64,000 nt of DNA from the NCBI RefSeq assembly GCF_001010415.1, contig NZ_JPLE01000012.1, positions 58,329 through 122,328 on the forward strand. The letters run 5' to 3'. Source of the DNA: Xanthomonas pisi DSM 18956 (lineage in GTDB: Bacteria > Pseudomonadota > Gammaproteobacteria > Xanthomonadales > Xanthomonadaceae). The position numbers and the translations under genes were made by a program. Within the stretch, counting starts at the first letter, position 1; every line of letters starts with the position of its first letter. Shown one piece after another: positions 30,212-38,247 of the stretch. The notes below the pieces were generated by a model, which had not been told where the DNA came from, searched no databases, and saw nothing but the letters and a program-made list of their open reading frames with translations.

Positions 30212-31968
30212 TCGGCACACACCACTTGCGCCGCGGCGCGATCGGCATGCTGGCCTGCATGATGCTGTTCGTCTGCGCACCGGCCGCTGCGGTCACGCGC
30301 GCCTGGCTGGACCGTGACAGCGCCAGTGCCGGCGATGTGGTCATGTTGAATATCGAAACCGATCAGCGCGGCGTCGATCCGGATTACACGCCATTGCGCA
30401 ACGAGTTTGCGCTGGGCGCCAAGAGCGCCAGTCAGCAGATGCAGGTGACCAATGGATCGGTCACGATGCGCGCGTTATTCGGCGTGGTGTTGACGCCGCG
30501 CAAGAGTGGCGAGCTGATCGTGCCAGCGATCCGGGTCGGCAACGAGCGTACCGAGCCACTGCGACTGCAGGTGGTGGCCTCTGCGAACGATCCGGCGAGC
30601 AATGGCGCTCGCAGTGGCGGCAACGGCAACGCCGGTGCCAGTAGCCCAAGCGAGGCGCAGGGCAATGAAGAGGTATTCGTCCAGACGCAGGTGGACGACC
30701 CGCGGCCTTACGTGCAGCAAAGTGTGGGCGTGGTGGTACGGTTGTACTTCGCCAATCAGCTGGCCTCGGGCGAGCTGGATCTGGAAGCGCCCGATGGCGC
30801 ATCGCTGCAACGCATCGGCGATGACGTCAGTTCGGTCAAGCTGGTCAACGCGCGCCAGTACAACGTGGTGGAGCGACGCTATCTGCTGGTGCCCGAGCGC
30901 AGCGGGCGCCTGCTGTTGCCGTCCGCACGCTTCAATGGGCGCTCGGTCGGCGGTTTCTTCGACGATTATTTCGGACGCGGCAACGGCGAGCTGAGTGCGC
31001 GCAGCGCCAGCATTCCGCTGCAGGTGCGCGCGCAGCCGGGCAATGCGCCACAACCGTGGCTGCCGCTGCGCAGCCTGCAGTTGCGCTATACGGCCACGCC
31101 GCAACGCGCAACCGCAGGGGAAGCGACGCAATTCGTGGTGGAAGCCAGCGCGCGTGGCGCCACCCAGGCGCAGTTTCCCGAATTGCCCACGCCGAGCGTG
31201 CCCGATGCGCAGGTGTTTGCCGAGCCACCGCAATACGAAGAACGTTTTGTGGACGGCTCGCCGCAGTTGCGGCTGACCCGTCGCTATTCGATCGTGCCCA
31301 ACCGCGCCGGCCCGCTGGTGGTGCCCGGCCTGCAGGTGGCCTGGTGGGACGTCGGTGCAGGTGCGGCCAAGACGGCCTCGGTGCCGGATCTGACCCTGGA
31401 TGTGGCCGCGGGCAGTGGCGCCTTCGCCACGCCTGCGCCTGCACCCGCTGCAAGCCCGTCGAGCACTGCCGCAGCGCCTGCTCCGACCGCTGGCACGCTG
31501 AGCCTGCAGCCGCCACCCTCGCAACGGCCATGGGGCTGGATCGCCGCGGCGGTGGGTTTTGCGGTGTTATGGCTCATGACGCTGGTGTGGGTGGTGTTGC
31601 GTCGACGCGGTGGCGTGCACGGTGCTCCCAAGTCCAACGGCGGCGATACGCCCGTGCCTGGCAAGCGCGCGACACATGGCGTGGCCGAGTTGCGCCGCGC
31701 GCTGGACAGCGGTGGCATGGACGATGTGGCCACCGTGCTGTGCGGCATGGCGGGCGTGGCCGATATCGACAGCGTGCTTGCAGCGCTGGCCGATCCTGCC
31801 CAACGCGCCGCAGTGGCGCGCATGCAGCGCGCACGCTGGGGCGGCGATGGCGATGTGGCGGGCGCGCGATCGGCACTGCGCGAAGCCTTTGCCAAGGGAC
31901 CACGCTGGCGGCACGCGAGCGCTGCAGAACCCGAGGTGCTGGCGCCGTTGTATCCGCCAGCGCCTTGA
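30208..31968 (+). CDS. BatD-like (oxygen tolerance) membrane protein
   Basis: A 586-residue protein with a signal peptide (cleavage near residue 26-28, APAAA), a large periplasmic beta-rich region typical of BatD and one membrane span (about 447-470, WGWIAAAVGFAVLWLM). A cytoplasmic helical tail follows. An Ala/Pro/Ser-rich linker precedes the span. Conserved BatD features include the N-terminal VTRAWLDRDSASAGDVVMLNI and FGVVLTPRKSGELIVPAI. ATG 30208 overlaps the stop of the previous gene. It is the last gene of the MoxR/Bat operon. Confidence 0.86.
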   Translation: MIGTHHLRRGAIGMLACMMLFVCAPAAAVTRAWLDRDSASAGDVVMLNIETDQRGVDPDYTPLRNEFALGAKSASQQMQVTNGSVTMRALFGVVLTPRKSGELIVPAIRVGNERTEPLRLQVVASANDPASNGARSGGNGNAGASSPSEAQGNEEVFVQTQVDDPRPYVQQSVGVVVRLYFANQLASGELDLEAPDGASLQRIGDDVSSVKLVNARQYNVVERRYLLVPERSGRLLLPSARFNGRSVGGFFDDYFGRGNGELSARSASIPLQVRAQPGNAPQPWLPLRSLQLRYTATPQRATAGEATQFVVEASARGATQAQFPELPTPSVPDAQVFAEPPQYEERFVDGSPQLRLTRRYSIVPNRAGPLVVPGLQVAWWDVGAGAAKTASVPDLTLDVAAGSGAFATPAPAPAASPSSTAAAPAPTAGTLSLQPPPSQRPWGWIAAAVGFAVLWLMTLVWVVLRRRGGVHGAPKSNGGDTPVPGKRATHGVAELRRALDSGGMDDVATVLCGMAGVADIDSVLAALADPAQRAAVARMQRARWGGDGDVAGARSALREAFAKGPRWRHASAAEPEVLAPLYPPAP

Positions 31969-32064
31969 TCGCCTGCGCGGCAACGGCAGCGACTGGCAGG
32001 TCACCAAGCGGCGCCTTGTCGTGCTCTTGGATCTGCTGACAACGGACCTGCCATCGCAAGGCGA

Positions 32065-32163
32065 GCGCGGCCGGCGCTCCAAACTCTCTTTCCACCCATA
32101 CCCTCCTGTTCTTGGCGCCTCGCCACATCCAGCTGGCGACTGCTCGTCACGTCCTGTTAGCCG
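32065..32163 (+). repeat. Dispersed intergenic repeat, copy 1
   Basis: It starts GCGCGGCCGGCGCTC and ends GGCGACTGCTCGTCACG then GTTAGCCGC. A second copy at 59879-59979 has the same start, the same end and almost the same spacing (GTTA begins 91 bp after the element start here, 92 bp there). The middle is diverged. Confidence 0.7.
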
Positions 32164-32230
32164 CCCTTGGTTGCGGTGATCAGCTGTGTTGCCGAGGGCA
32201 AGGCATTGCGGCTGCCATTCGGCGGCAGGG

Positions 32231-32334
32231 CCCTTGCCCGCTCACCATCGCCGGATACGCCGCAAGTACGTCGCTGTAAGCCCTTTGGCGACATCCATGC
32301 CGCCAAAGGTCCCGCGACGGTAAGCGGGCAAGGG
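32231..32334. repeat. Nested palindromic element
   Basis: The outer arms CCCTTGCCCGCTCACC (32231-32246) and GGTAAGCGGGCAAGGG (32319-32334) are inverse with one mismatch. An inner stem CCTTTGGCG / CGCCAAAGG (32282-32290 and 32301-32309) lies between them. It resembles structured intergenic repeats of Xanthomonas. No open reading frame accompanies it. Confidence 0.65.
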
Positions 32335-33024
32335 TCAGCCGCGTCAGCTGGTGTGCATGGGCGAGCAATGCATCACGTCGCTCTGCGAACCAGGGGCTCG
32401 TCGGCGCTACTTCTCTTTTGCGGCAAGGTTTTGAATGCGATCACGCGGCCGCCTGCATCGGCAAGCCAGCCCGACACCTGCTGCGAACAGCGTGTCATGC
32501 AACTACCGACCAACATCATGGCGCAGTGTCCTCGCCGCTTGCAGCACCGTGTAGCGGCATGGATGCCGCCACCGAGCCTCCAGGGACGGATTCAACGGCG
32601 TGTCCCGGAAGTGGTGAGGGCATCGCGCCCTCGACCAGCTCGGCTTTACAGCATTCACCTGATTCAACGTTCAAGACTTCAGCCGTATTGAAAGTGGTTG
32701 GTGGCAAGTCCCAAGCCCCAAGTCGCAGTGCCAGGCACCAATCGCAATGGCAGCCCGCATGGATGCGGGCATCCAACCGCGAGCACTCAGCAAGGCAACC
32801 CACCCAGCCGTTGCTGCAGCGAGTGAATCTGCCCCTGCTTCACGCCGAGCCCAGCGCCGGCCGTGTGCGCCTGGCTTGCGCGCGATGCGCGTGTAGGCGT
32901 TGCAACGCTGGCAGCAACGGCCCTTGAGTGGCACACCTACCCCTCGGGCAGCTGCAGCGCGGCGTGGCCGCCCCGATGGCGTTTGTTAAGCTCCAGTCTT
33001 TGTGTCCAGATCAAGGCCGACCAG

Positions 33025-34305
33025 ATGACTGCATCCCCAACCGCACGCCGCCCGGGCCTGCCCCTGCATTGGAAGATGGGCATTGGCTTCGCCGTGGGCC
33101 TGTTGTTGGGTCTGACCGTCTACTACCTGGCCGGCAGCGATGCCGAGTGGGTGCGGTTGGCGACCAAGTACGTGACCACGCCGTTCTCGCAGATCTTCCT
33201 CAATCTGATCTTCATGCTGATCGTACCGCTGCTGTTTTCGGCACTGGTGATGGGCATCTCCGAAATGGGCGACATCCGCGCGCTGGGCCGGGTGGGCTGG
33301 CGCACGCTGGGCTATACGGTCGTGCTGTCCGGCATTGCGGTGCTGCTCGGTCTGGTGCTGGTCAATGTGCTCAAGCCCGGTGCCGGCGTGGACCCGCAGC
33401 TGGCCAATCAGCTGATCCAGGAAAACGCCGACCGCACCCGCGAGATCATTTCCAGCTCCGGCACCCAGCCGCAGGGCATGGACATGCTGCTGTCGATCGT
33501 GCCCAACAATGTGATTGCCGCCGCATCCAGCAATGGCGCGATCCTGTCGCTGATGTTCTTCGCGGTGATGTTCGGCGTGGGCATGGTGCTCACCGCCGAC
33601 GAAAAGGTCGCCACGCTCAAGCGCGGCATCGAGGGCATCTTCGAAATCTCGATGACCCTGATCGGGCTGGTGATCCGGCTGGCGCCGTATGCGGTGGCCT
33701 GCTTCATGTTCAACCTGGCCGCGCTGTTCGGGTTCGATCTGTTGATCCGCCTGGGCGCTTACGTGGGCGTGGTGGTGCTGGCGCTGGGCCTGCACATGGT
33801 GGTCAGCTACGGGCTGGCGGTGAAGTTTGCCGGGCGCTCGCCGATCGGCTTCTTCAGGCAGACCCAGGAGGCCACGATGATGGCGTTCTCCACCGCCTCC
33901 AGTAACGCGACCCTGCCCACCGCCTTGCGCGTGGCCGACGACATGGGCCTGCCGCCGCGCGTGTCGCGTTTCGTGCTCACCGTCGGTGCCACCGCAAACC
34001 AGAACGGCACGGCGCTGTTCGAGGGCGTGACGGTGATCTTCCTGGCGCAGTTCTTCAATGTGGACCTGAGCATCGGCCAGCAGTTCATGGTGATGCTGGT
34101 CTGCATCCTGGGCGGCATCGGCACCGCTGGCGTACCGTCGGGATCGCTGCCGGTGGTGGCGCTGATCTGCGCAATGGTCGGGGTCAACCCGGTCGGCATC
34201 GGCATGATCCTGGGCGTGAACCACTTTTTGGATATGTGCCGGACGGCGCTGAATGTGACCGGCGATCTGGCGCTGACGACCCTGGTCGCCAAGGGCGAAG
34301 AGTAG
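33025..34305 (+). CDS. Dicarboxylate/amino acid:cation (Na+ or H+) symporter
   Basis: A 426-residue transporter of the DAACS (GltP/DctA/GltPh) family that imports glutamate, aspartate or C4-dicarboxylates. The signature regions are present: the serine-rich hairpin SSNATLPTALRV, the NxxxGT motif in GATANQNGTALFE, and GIGTAGVPSGSLP in hairpin 2, followed by the substrate-site segment GVNHFLDMCRTALNV. The DxxRTxxNV arrangement reads DMCRTALNV here; Arg at this place favours an acidic amino acid or dicarboxylate side chain. ATG 33025 follows AAGG. Its TAG stop is part of the left end of a repeat element. Confidence 0.9.
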   Translation: MTASPTARRPGLPLHWKMGIGFAVGLLLGLTVYYLAGSDAEWVRLATKYVTTPFSQIFLNLIFMLIVPLLFSALVMGISEMGDIRALGRVGWRTLGYTVVLSGIAVLLGLVLVNVLKPGAGVDPQLANQLIQENADRTREIISSSGTQPQGMDMLLSIVPNNVIAAASSNGAILSLMFFAVMFGVGMVLTADEKVATLKRGIEGIFEISMTLIGLVIRLAPYAVACFMFNLAALFGFDLLIRLGAYVGVVVLALGLHMVVSYGLAVKFAGRSPIGFFRQTQEATMMAFSTASSNATLPTALRVADDMGLPPRVSRFVLTVGATANQNGTALFEGVTVIFLAQFFNVDLSIGQQFMVMLVCILGGIGTAGVPSGSLPVVALICAMVGVNPVGIGMILGVNHFLDMCRTALNVTGDLALTTLVAKGEE

Positions 34306-34498
34306 GGATTCGGGATTGGGGATTGGGGATTCGTCACAGCGGGCTGCTGCGATCGTCAGGCACCAGGTGGGGTCTTGCGGTATTGCGGCGGTGTCTGGCA
34401 CTGGTTGCATCGCTGTCCAGCGGGCGAGGCTGCCGAGGTCGGCTCCGGCTTCGCCAATCCCGAATCCCGAATCCCTACTCCCCAGTCCCGGCTCCCTA
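34303..34498. repeat. MITE-like element A with inverted heptamer ends
   Basis: It begins TAGGGA and ends TCCCTA. The left arm is a run of GGGATTN heptamers and the right arm holds their inverse (AATCCCGAATCCCGAATCCC). The interior of about 120 bp contains CAGGCACCAGGTGG and GGTCGGCTCCGGCTTC. The stop codon of the upstream symporter gene lies in the left end. There is no coding capacity. Confidence 0.75.
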
Positions 34499-34506
34499 AC
34501 GCGGAC

Positions 34507-34688
34507 TAGGGAGTCGGGACTGGGGATTCGTTGGAGCCGGCGTACTGGGATCGTGAGGCACCAGGTGGAGTCTTGCGGTGTGGCGGCGGTGTCTGGCACT
34601 GATTGCATCGCTTCCAGCGGACGAGTCTGCCAAGGTCGGCTCCGGCTTCACCAATCCCGAATCCCGACTCCCCAATCCCGGCTCCCTA
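34507..34688. repeat. MITE-like element B, tandem copy of A
   Basis: It starts 8 bp after element A, with the same TAGGGA/TCCCTA ends and the same interior order (AGGCACCAGGTGGAGTCTTG, GGCGGCGGTGTCTGGCACTG, GGTCGGCTCCGGCTTC). By eye it is roughly 80-90% identical to A in the interior and about 14 bp shorter. It ends about 65 bp before tkt. Confidence 0.75.
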
Positions 34689-34755
34689 ACGCGCTCTGTG
34701 GGAGAATGAGCGTCTCCGCTTCCAGCGGTGTTCCCCTCCGCTTCCATAGACGCCC

Positions 34756-36756
34756 ATGACCCAGCCCACCCGCCGCCAGCTGGCCAACGCCATCCGTTTT
34801 CTTGCCGCAGATGCGGTCGAAGCCGCCAAGTCCGGCCATCCCGGCATGCCCATGGGCATGGCCGATATCGCCGAAGTGCTGTGGAACGATTATTTCCGGC
34901 ACAACCCGAACAACCCGCAATGGTTCAACCGCGACCGGTTCGTGCTGTCCAACGGCCACGGCTCGATGCTGCAGTACGCGCTGCTGCACCTGTCCGGCTA
35001 CGACCTGCCGATCGAGCAGCTCAAGCAGTTCCGTCAGTTGCACAGCAAGACCGCCGGCCACCCCGAGCGCAGCGAAACCCCGGGCGTTGAGACCACCACC
35101 GGCCCGCTGGGGCAGGGCTTTGCCAACGCCGTGGGCTTCGCACTGGCCGAGAAGTTGCTGGCGCAGCGCTATAACCGGCCTGAGCTGGAAATCGTCGATC
35201 ACCGTACCTGGGTGTTCATGGGCGACGGCTGCCTGATGGAAGGCATTTCGCACGAAGCCGCCTCGCTGGCCGGGACCTGGGGCCTGGGCAAGCTGGTGGC
35301 GTTCTGGGACAACAACCAGATCTCCATCGACGGCAACACCGCCGGCTGGTTCAGCGACAACACCCCGGCGCGTTTCGAGGCCTATGGCTGGCATGTGATC
35401 CGCGATGTCGACGGGCATGATGCCGACAAGATCAAGGCGGCGATTGAAGCGGCGCTGGAAAACAGCGACAAGCCGACCCTGATCTGCTGCCGCACCAAGA
35501 TCGGCTTCGGGGCGCCCACCAAGGCCGGCAAAGAATCCTCGCACGGCGCGCCGCTGGGCAAGGAAGAACTCGAGGGCGCCCGCAAGGCGCTGGAGTGGCC
35601 GTACGGCCCGTTCGAAATTCCCGAAGAAATCTACGCCGGCTGGCGCGCAGGTGGCACCGGCACGCTGCGTCAGGCCGAGTGGGAGCAGCTGTTCGACAAG
35701 TACGGCAAGCAGTATTCGGCCGAAGCTGCCGAACTGACCCGTCGCTCGCACGCCGAGCTGCCGGCCGACTTCATCGCCCAGGCCGATGCCTACATCGCCA
35801 AGGCGCAGGAAGATGGGCAGACCATCGCCTCGCGCAAGGCCTCGCAGCTGGCGATCGAAGCGTTTGCACCGCTGCTGCCCGAGTTGATCGGCGGCTCGGC
35901 CGACCTGGCGCATTCCAACCTGACCTTGTGGAAGGCCAGCAAGTCGGTGGCCACCGACGACCCGGATGCCAACTACGTCTACTACGGCGTGCGCGAGTTC
36001 GGCATGACCGCCATCGCCAACGGCCTGGCGCTGCATGGCGGCTTCATTCCGTTCGACGCCACCTTCCTGGTGTTCAGCGACTACGCGCGTAACGGCGTGC
36101 GCATGAGCGCGTTGAATCCGGCCCATGCCATCCACGTGTACACGCACGACTCGATCGGCCTGGGCGAGGACGGCCCGACCCATCAGCCGGTGGAGCACCT
36201 GGCCTCGCTGCGCTACATCCCCAACAACGATGTGTGGCGCCCGGGCGATGCGGTGGAATCGGCGGTGAGCTGGAAGGCCGCCATCACCCGCAAGGACGGC
36301 CCGAGCTGCCTGGTGTTCAGCCGCCAGAACCTGCAGCACCAGCCGCGCAGCGCCGAGCAGCTCAAGCTGATCGAGCGCGGTGGCTATGTGCTGGCCGATG
36401 CCGAGGGCGGTACGCCGGACGTGATCCTGATCGCCACCGGTTCGGAAGTGGGTCTGGCGGTGGAAGCCAAGAGGACGCTGGATGCGGCCGGTTTGAAGAC
36501 ACGCGTGGTGTCGATGCCGTCCACCGACGTGTTCGATCGCCAGGACGCGGCCTATCGCGAATCGGTGCTGCCGAACGCGGTGCGCAAGCGCGTGGCGGTG
36601 GAGGCGGGCGTGACCGGCTTCTGGCGCAAGTACGTCGGCCTGGATGGCGATGTGGTCGGTATGGATACCTTCGGTGCGTCGGCCCCGGCCGATCAGCTGT
36701 ATGCGTACTTCAAGATCACTGCCGAGCATGTAGTGGCGGCAGCCAAGGCACTGTAA
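34756..36756 (+). CDS. tkt: Transketolase
   Basis: A 666-residue thiamine diphosphate enzyme of the non-oxidative pentose phosphate pathway. It has the N-terminal pyrophosphate domain ([56 protein letters not shown]), the pyrimidine domain with the catalytic Glu in [16 protein letters not shown], and a C-terminal domain ([16 protein letters not shown]). Length is typical. No clear Shine-Dalgarno sequence is visible before ATG 34756. A tandem pair of repeats ends just upstream. A strong terminator follows. Confidence 0.96.
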   Translation: MTQPTRRQLANAIRFLAADAVEAAKSGHPGMPMGMADIAEVLWNDYFRHNPNNPQWFNRDRFVLSNGHGSMLQYALLHLSGYDLPIEQLKQFRQLHSKTAGHPERSETPGVETTTGPLGQGFANAVGFALAEKLLAQRYNRPELEIVDHRTWVFMGDGCLMEGISHEAASLAGTWGLGKLVAFWDNNQISIDGNTAGWFSDNTPARFEAYGWHVIRDVDGHDADKIKAAIEAALENSDKPTLICCRTKIGFGAPTKAGKESSHGAPLGKEELEGARKALEWPYGPFEIPEEIYAGWRAGGTGTLRQAEWEQLFDKYGKQYSAEAAELTRRSHAELPADFIAQADAYIAKAQEDGQTIASRKASQLAIEAFAPLLPELIGGSADLAHSNLTLWKASKSVATDDPDANYVYYGVREFGMTAIANGLALHGGFIPFDATFLVFSDYARNGVRMSALNPAHAIHVYTHDSIGLGEDGPTHQPVEHLASLRYIPNNDVWRPGDAVESAVSWKAAITRKDGPSCLVFSRQNLQHQPRSAEQLKLIERGGYVLADAEGGTPDVILIATGSEVGLAVEAKRTLDAAGLKTRVVSMPSTDVFDRQDAAYRESVLPNAVRKRVAVEAGVTGFWRKYVGLDGDVVGMDTFGASAPADQLYAYFKITAEHVVAAAKAL

Positions 36757-36778
36757 GACCTGGCGTATTGCGTTAAAG

Positions 36779-36805
36779 AAAAAGCCGGCGAAAGCCGGCT
36801 TTTTT
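36779..36805 (+). terminator. Rho-independent terminator after tkt
   Basis: Stem AGCCGGC-GAAA-GCCGGCT with an A run before it and TTTTTT after it, so it could act in both directions. Confidence 0.92.
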
Positions 36806-36862
36806 GTTGGATCTCGTGAACGATGCGCGGTGCGTCATCGTTCAACGGAAGCGTGGCCTGCT

Positions 36863-37936
36863 TCAGTGCGCGTCGTTGGCCAGCGCCGAGGCGCGGATCC
36901 CGGTCAGCACCTTCAACTGCGCGTCCATCATCGGCGGGTTGGGATCGTGCCCGGTCCGTGGCAGCAGTAGGAACTCTTTAGTCGGGGCGGACAGACCATC
37001 GAAATAAGCTTTGCTGATCTGGGCTGGGGTGACCAGATCCTGTTCGCCCTGAATCAGGTAGACCGGCATGGCGAACCGCGGCCCGAGGTTGCGCAGGTCG
37101 ATCTGCGGGGCCATGCCATCGCCCGCCAGTCCGACGAACTGCAGGAAGGAATAGTCTTCTCCGGCCTCATAGGCTGCACGGTAGTCGGGCGTGTCGTATT
37201 CCGCTGCGAAGGTGAACCAGTCTTCCGGTGCCGGGTCGGTACTCAAGGCTTCGTACTTGCGCGTCAGGCGCCTCAGGACTCCGAAGTTGCGCGGGTTGGT
37301 CCATGGCGGCGGGCCGATCGTCTCCAGCTTGCCGATCGCGTCCGCATCGCTGGCTGCGCGGGCCAGGCTCAGCGTCCTGGCGTAACTGGCCGCCATATCG
37401 TCCTGATAATTGACCAGTTGTGCGGTGCCGACATAGGCGTGGAACAGGTTGGGATTTGCCTTGGCGATGTTGACGGACAGTGCCGAGCCCCACGATCCAC
37501 CCATCAGGATGAGCTTGGATTTGCCCAGCCGTTGCGTGGCATAGCGCGCGACCGCGCTACCGTCCTGGGTCAGCCGCTGCATCGTCAGCGTCTCGCCGTC
37601 GGCAGGTTTGCTTGCCGCGTAGGTCTTGCCGGAGCCGCGTTGATCCCACTGCACGATGGTGAAGTCGCGCGTCCAGCTGCCGAACAGGCGCTGCGCGAAC
37701 GGCGTGTTGGGGTTGCCCGGCCCGCCATGGACGATCAGCACCACCGGATTGCGGCAGTCCTGACCTTCGATCGTGACCCATTGCTGGATGCCTCCGATCT
37801 GGACAAGACCTGCCTCGTGCAGGGCGTTGCCGGGGACACTGCAAGCGTCACTCAACGGGGTTTTTTCTGACTCTGCAGCGCTCACTGCTGGCGTGCACAA
37901 CAGCAATAGAGCGACCGCTATCCAGCATTTCTTCAT
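36863..37936 (-). CDS. Exported alpha/beta hydrolase, proline iminopeptidase-like
   Basis: A 357-residue alpha/beta hydrolase of the S33 group. A signal peptide (1-20, VSA cleavage) precedes the fold, so the enzyme is probably periplasmic or secreted, unlike the usual cytoplasmic proline iminopeptidase. The oxyanion motif HGGPG (residues 70-74), WDQRGSGKT and the nucleophile elbow GGSWGS (S148) are present. The likely catalytic Asp and His are in GEQDLVT and GHDPNPP. GGGGATCAC precedes the ATG. The gene ends close to the tkt terminator, which it faces. Its substrate cannot be named from the sequence. Confidence 0.82.
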   Translation of the reverse strand: MKKCWIAVALLLLCTPAVSAAESEKTPLSDACSVPGNALHEAGLVQIGGIQQWVTIEGQDCRNPVVLIVHGGPGNPNTPFAQRLFGSWTRDFTIVQWDQRGSGKTYAASKPADGETLTMQRLTQDGSAVARYATQRLGKSKLILMGGSWGSALSVNIAKANPNLFHAYVGTAQLVNYQDDMAASYARTLSLARAASDADAIGKLETIGPPPWTNPRNFGVLRRLTRKYEALSTDPAPEDWFTFAAEYDTPDYRAAYEAGEDYSFLQFVGLAGDGMAPQIDLRNLGPRFAMPVYLIQGEQDLVTPAQISKAYFDGLSAPTKEFLLLPRTGHDPNPPMMDAQLKVLTGIRASALANDAH

Positions 37937-38129
37937 GTGATCCCCGTTGCATTGCGTTCCGTCATGACGTTAGCCACCTGTTCAGCAGCTCGCGCTTCGA
38001 GTGTCGCGGCTATGGGCGTTCGGCTGCAATGGCTGCGGTCAGACCGGGAGTTGCGCGATGCGCCTTTCAGCCAGGTAGCGCTCGCTTGTGTCAAGCAAAT
38101 GCTAAAAAGATGTCAATCCAGCTATTTAA

Positions 38130-38148
38130 AATGTGAATCATTCCCATT
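38130..38148. promoter_or_regulatory. Fur box upstream of siderophore receptor
   Basis: AATGTGAATCATTCCCATT is a 19-bp palindrome (one mismatch between arms) that fits the GATAATGATAATCATTATC-type Fur consensus. It lies about 100 bp before the receptor start in an AT-rich patch. The rest of the 311-bp gap between the hydrolase and the receptor shows no other feature. Confidence 0.7.
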
Positions 38149-38247
38149 AAAATGTTGCGTTGCCGCGGTCTCGTGGCACGTCCTTCCCCCTGTTTACCGC
38201 CGCCTCCGGGTGGCGGCTTGCCCTCGACTGTCTGCGCCGGAGCTGTG

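Larger units (their letters stand above)
31969..33024. other. Long intergenic region with repeats, no supported gene
   Basis: No frame across this ~1.05 kb has recognisable motifs or coding-like codon use. It contains one copy of a ~100-bp dispersed repeat (32065-32163), a nested palindrome (32231-32334) and a small hairpin CCCGCAT-GG-ATGCGGG near 32753. A promoter for the symporter gene probably lies near its right end but I could not pick it out. Confidence 0.6.

Noticed and set aside
32418..32927. A 169-codon frame in the long gap before the symporter
   Set aside because: No ribosome binding site, no recognisable domain and codon use unlike neighbouring genes.
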